A DNA stretch of 32,215 nt from Myxococcales bacterium (GTDB taxonomy: Bacteria > Myxococcota > Polyangia > Polyangiales > Polyangiaceae): contig PLXW01000075.1 of assembly GCA_003151595.1 (NCBI GenBank), positions 5,895 to 38,109 of the forward strand, given 5' to 3'. The position numbers and the translations under genes were made by a program. Below are positions 30,181 through 32,215 of the stretch, one piece after another. The notes under the pieces are model-generated. The model saw nothing but the letters and a program-made list of their open reading frames with translations. It searched no databases and was not told where the DNA came from. Within the stretch, counting starts at the first letter, position 1, and every line of letters begins with the position of its first letter.

Positions 30181-31427
30181 CGGCGCGACGTTGGGTTGCA
30201 GCGCTCGGCATCGCGGTCGGATCGATCGCGGCGGCGGGAGAGGCGCGCGGGCAGGTCGTGTCGTTCGATACGGCGCACGAGCTCTATCTCGAGGCTCCGA
30301 CGAAGGGGAAGATGACCATCTACACCCCCGGCGCCGATCTCCAGGTCGCGCCGCTCGATTGGCTGCAGGTGCGCGCGGGGTGGGAAGCGGACGTCGTGTC
30401 GGGGGCGAGCGTCGCGGTGAAGGCGGGCGGGGCGTACGCCGCGAATCATCCGGGGATCGACGTCATCACCGCGGCGAGCGTGCATGATCTCCGCAATCAG
30501 GCGCACGGCGGGTTCACGCTGAAGGGCGACCAGGTGCAGCTGACGGGCGGGTACGCCTACTCGATCGAGAACGACTACCGATCGAACGCCTTCAACGTCG
30601 CCGCGCGGACCGATCTCTTCCAGCACGATACGCAGCTCGAGATCGACTACGCGCGCAACTTCGACCAGGTGTGCGATCGCGTGCAGTCGGCGACCGCGCC
30701 CGTGCCGCGATGGGTGGCGATGGAGGACCACACGGGGTGCTTCACGTCGAGCAACCTGCGCACGTCGCTGCCGATCGACATCGACGGCTTTCAAGGGAGC
30801 TGGTCGCAGGCGTGGACGCCGGTGCTGGCGACGCAGCTCGTGTACACGGCGCAGATCCTCAACGGGTTCCAGAGCAATCCGTACCGGAGCGTGATCCTGG
30901 CCGACGGCGTGAAGTCGCAGGAGCACGTGCCCGACAACCGCGCGCGCGAGGCCATCGCGCTGCGGACGAACTGGTTCATCAAGCCGATCAAAGCGGCGCT
31001 GCGCGTCGGCGTGCGCGCGTACTACGACACGTGGGACGTGAAGTCGGGGGACCTCACGGCCGACTTCGAGAAGTACTTCGGCGATTCGTTCCGCGCGACC
31101 GTGCGCGGGCGCATCTACCGGCAGAGCGGCGCGGTCTTCTGGAGCGACGACTACACGGGCGGGCCGCCGCCGTCGGGGCCGAAGGGGCAGTACTGGACCG
31201 GGGACCGCGAGCTCTCGCCGTTCACGAGCTACATGGTCGGGCTGCGCGCGATCTACACCGTGACGCCGAGCAAGGGGCGGCTCCTGTCGGTCATCTCCGG
31301 GCTCCGGTTCGGAGCGACGGCCGACATGATCCAGTTCAACTACTCCGACTTCACGCTCGCCGGGATTCCGCTCACGAATACGCGGGCGTGGATCTTCGGG
31401 TTGAACGGGACCGTGCTCTTCTTCTAG
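30171..31427 (+). CDS. DUF3570 outer-membrane beta-barrel protein
   Basis: A 418-residue protein with a signal peptide (QLAARRWVAALGIAVGSIAAAGEARG). It is a long run of amphipathic beta strands such as VQLTGGYAYSIENDYRSNAFNVAART, TQLEIDYARNF, IKAALRVGVRAYYDTWDV and DSFRATVRGRIYRQ, and it closes AWIFGLNGTVLFF with a C-terminal Phe, as outer-membrane barrels do. The ENDYRS and NPYRSVILADG ... DNRAREAIALRTN blocks and the place after DUF4266 fit DUF3570. The start is TTG 30171, six bases after GGAGG inside the previous gene; GTG 30165 is the alternative but touches the ribosome site. A role in exporting or surface assembly of the small DUF4266 lipoprotein is possible but not shown. A small hairpin lies just after the stop. 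Confidence 0.85.
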   Translation: MQLAARRWVAALGIAVGSIAAAGEARGQVVSFDTAHELYLEAPTKGKMTIYTPGADLQVAPLDWLQVRAGWEADVVSGASVAVKAGGAYAANHPGIDVITAASVHDLRNQAHGGFTLKGDQVQLTGGYAYSIENDYRSNAFNVAARTDLFQHDTQLEIDYARNFDQVCDRVQSATAPVPRWVAMEDHTGCFTSSNLRTSLPIDIDGFQGSWSQAWTPVLATQLVYTAQILNGFQSNPYRSVILADGVKSQEHVPDNRAREAIALRTNWFIKPIKAALRVGVRAYYDTWDVKSGDLTADFEKYFGDSFRATVRGRIYRQSGAVFWSDDYTGGPPPSGPKGQYWTGDRELSPFTSYMVGLRAIYTVTPSKGRLLSVISGLRFGATADMIQFNYSDFTLAGIPLTNTRAWIFGLNGTVLFF

Positions 31428-31429
31428 AC

Positions 31430-31447
31430 TTCCCGGAGCGTCGGGAA
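31430..31447 (+). terminator. Weak hairpin after the DUF3570 gene
   Basis: TTCCCG (31430-31435) and CGGGAA (31442-31447) form a perfect 6-bp stem with a 6-base loop, two bases after the stop codon. There is no T-run, so it is at best a weak or factor-dependent terminator between the convergent envelope operon and the sigma-54 activator gene. Confidence 0.3.
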
Positions 31448-31507
31448 CGCGAGGGGACGTGCCGGGACGAGCACCCGGAGCGAGGAGCCGCTGAAGGCAG
31501 CGCGCGA

Positions 31508-32215
31508 CTACTCTTCGGGCTCGTTGCCGCGCAGGCCGTGCTTCTTCGCCATGTCGTGGAGGTGCTTGCGGTCCATCTTGGCTTCGCGCGCGGCGGCGCT
31601 CACGTTGCCCGTGTGGCGGCCGAGGAGCCATTTGACGTAGCGGCGCTCGAACTCGGCGTCGTACTTGGCGCGCGTCTCGCGGTAGCTCTTGGCGGGCTCG
31701 AAGTGGAACGTGGCGTCGGTGGGGGCGCCGCCGCCCGAGGGGAGGGCGATGCCGCCGAGCTCGCGGCTGCCGGTGGCCTGCGCCATGTAGACCGCGCGCT
31801 CGAGGACGTTGCGGAGCTCGCGCACGTTGCCGGGCCAGTCGTGCGCCATGAGCGCTTGCATGGTCTCGGGCGACACGAGCAGGGGCTCGCCGGTCTGGCC
31901 CGACACGCCGAGGCCCGACTGCGGCCCGGTCTGCGCCGCGGCCTTCAGCATGTTCATCACGAGCGTCGGAATGTCTTCGCGGCGCGCACGGAGGGGAGGG
32001 ACCGTGACCGGGACGACGGCGAGGCGGAAGTAGAGGTCTTCTCGGAACTTGCCGGCTTGAACCTCGCGCAACAGATCGCGCTTCGTGGCGGCGATCATGC
32101 GGACGTTGGTCTTCACTGTCTTGTTGCCGCCGACGCGACGGAGCTCGCGCGTCTCGAGCACGCGGAGCAGCTTCGGTTGAACGTCGAGCGGGAGCTCTCC
32201 GATCTCGTCGAGGAA
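31508..32215 (-). CDS. Sigma-54-dependent transcriptional activator, NtrC family (5' part outside window)
   Basis: About 236 C-terminal residues are visible. The frame enters at the Walker B strand FLDEIGELPLDVQPKLLRVLE (32215-32153). It goes on through the AAA+ second region of homology (TNVRMIAATKRDLLREV, KFREDLYFRLAVVPVTVPPLRARREDI, with the arginine fingers) and sensor II (DWPGNVRELRNVLERAV). It ends in a Fis-type helix-turn-helix (VKWLLGRHTGNVSAAAREAKMDRKHLHDMAKKHGL). Such proteins remodel sigma-54 RNA polymerase after phosphorylation or other input; the sensory domain and the GAFTGA loop lie outside the window. An Ala/Gln/Gly-rich insert (AAAQTGPQSGLGVSGQTGEP) widens the lid region, as in several myxobacterial activators. 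The target genes are unknown; it is convergent with the envelope operon. Confidence 0.94.
   Translation of the reverse strand, partial: FLDEIGELPLDVQPKLLRVLETRELRRVGGNKTVKTNVRMIAATKRDLLREVQAGKFREDLYFRLAVVPVTVPPLRARREDIPTLVMNMLKAAAQTGPQSGLGVSGQTGEPLLVSPETMQALMAHDWPGNVRELRNVLERAVYMAQATGSRELGGIALPSGGGAPTDATFHFEPAKSYRETRAKYDAEFERRYVKWLLGRHTGNVSAAAREAKMDRKHLHDMAKKHGLRGNEPEE

Noticed and set aside
1..32215. tRNA, rRNA, CRISPR array, insertion sequence or prophage
   Set aside because: No cloverleaf, rRNA-like block, spaced direct repeats, transposase motif or terminal inverted repeats were seen; base composition and codon use are uniform across the window.

Overview
The window is high-GC DNA with near-saturated G/C third codon positions and very dense gene packing. 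It most likely comes from a Myxococcota (Polyangia-like, soil-type) chromosome. Pointers are a MYXO-CTERM-like sorting segment, many Cys-rich lipoproteins, a Ser/Thr kinase with a C-terminal membrane anchor, a PilZ protein, a TIGR04552-like protein, a DUF4266/DUF3570 pair and a sigma-54 activator. I see no mobile element, CRISPR array, rRNA or tRNA gene. Genus assignment is inference.

Layout. 1-1088 (minus): PilZ protein, lipoprotein and the 5' part of a TrpG/PabA amidotransferase. 1305-2504 (plus): a proline-rich single-pass membrane protein. 2547-4121 (minus): a CNNM/CorC-like protein and a small partner. 4241-4432: a doubtful short ORF. 4457-5521 (minus): an M19 dipeptidase. 5566-12536 (plus): one tightly coupled eight-gene operon. 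It holds cysteine synthase A-like, an E1-like adenylyltransferase, a CysO-like sulfur carrier, a degenerate E1 N-terminal half, CysM-like, a JAMM (Mec-like) peptidase, and two exported proteins built of a repeated two-cysteine domain. 12554-13717 (minus): a three-helix membrane protein. 13867-14121 (plus): a small conserved-looking protein. 14149-19792 (minus): two Cys-rich surface proteins, one of which seems to fuse a MYXO-CTERM end to a second lipoprotein. 19894-23827 (minus): a housekeeping operon DUF507-yicC-gmk-mtnP-pfkB. 23908-26780 (plus): a zinc-ribbon/coiled-coil protein coupled to a Ser/Thr kinase. 26777-28000 (minus): a RelA/SpoT synthetase-like protein. 28074-28265 (minus): a small lipoprotein. 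28624-31427 (plus): a cell-envelope operon (Cys/His lipoprotein, SH3-beta-barrel, DUF4266, DUF3570). 31508-32215 (minus): the C-terminal part of an NtrC-type activator.

The most interesting parts are these. First, the CysO-type cysteine pathway has an E1 that lacks the N-terminal RYxRQ arginine-finger segment, and a neighbouring 119-residue protein carries exactly that segment on a dead nucleotide site. This is a possible bacterial heterodimeric E1. Second, seven copies of an apparently unnamed PPC-like two-cysteine domain sit in the same operon. Third, an RSH-like alarmone synthetase candidate keeps the catalytic Asp, Tyr and Glu positions. Fourth, there is an internal MYXO-CTERM plus lipobox fusion.
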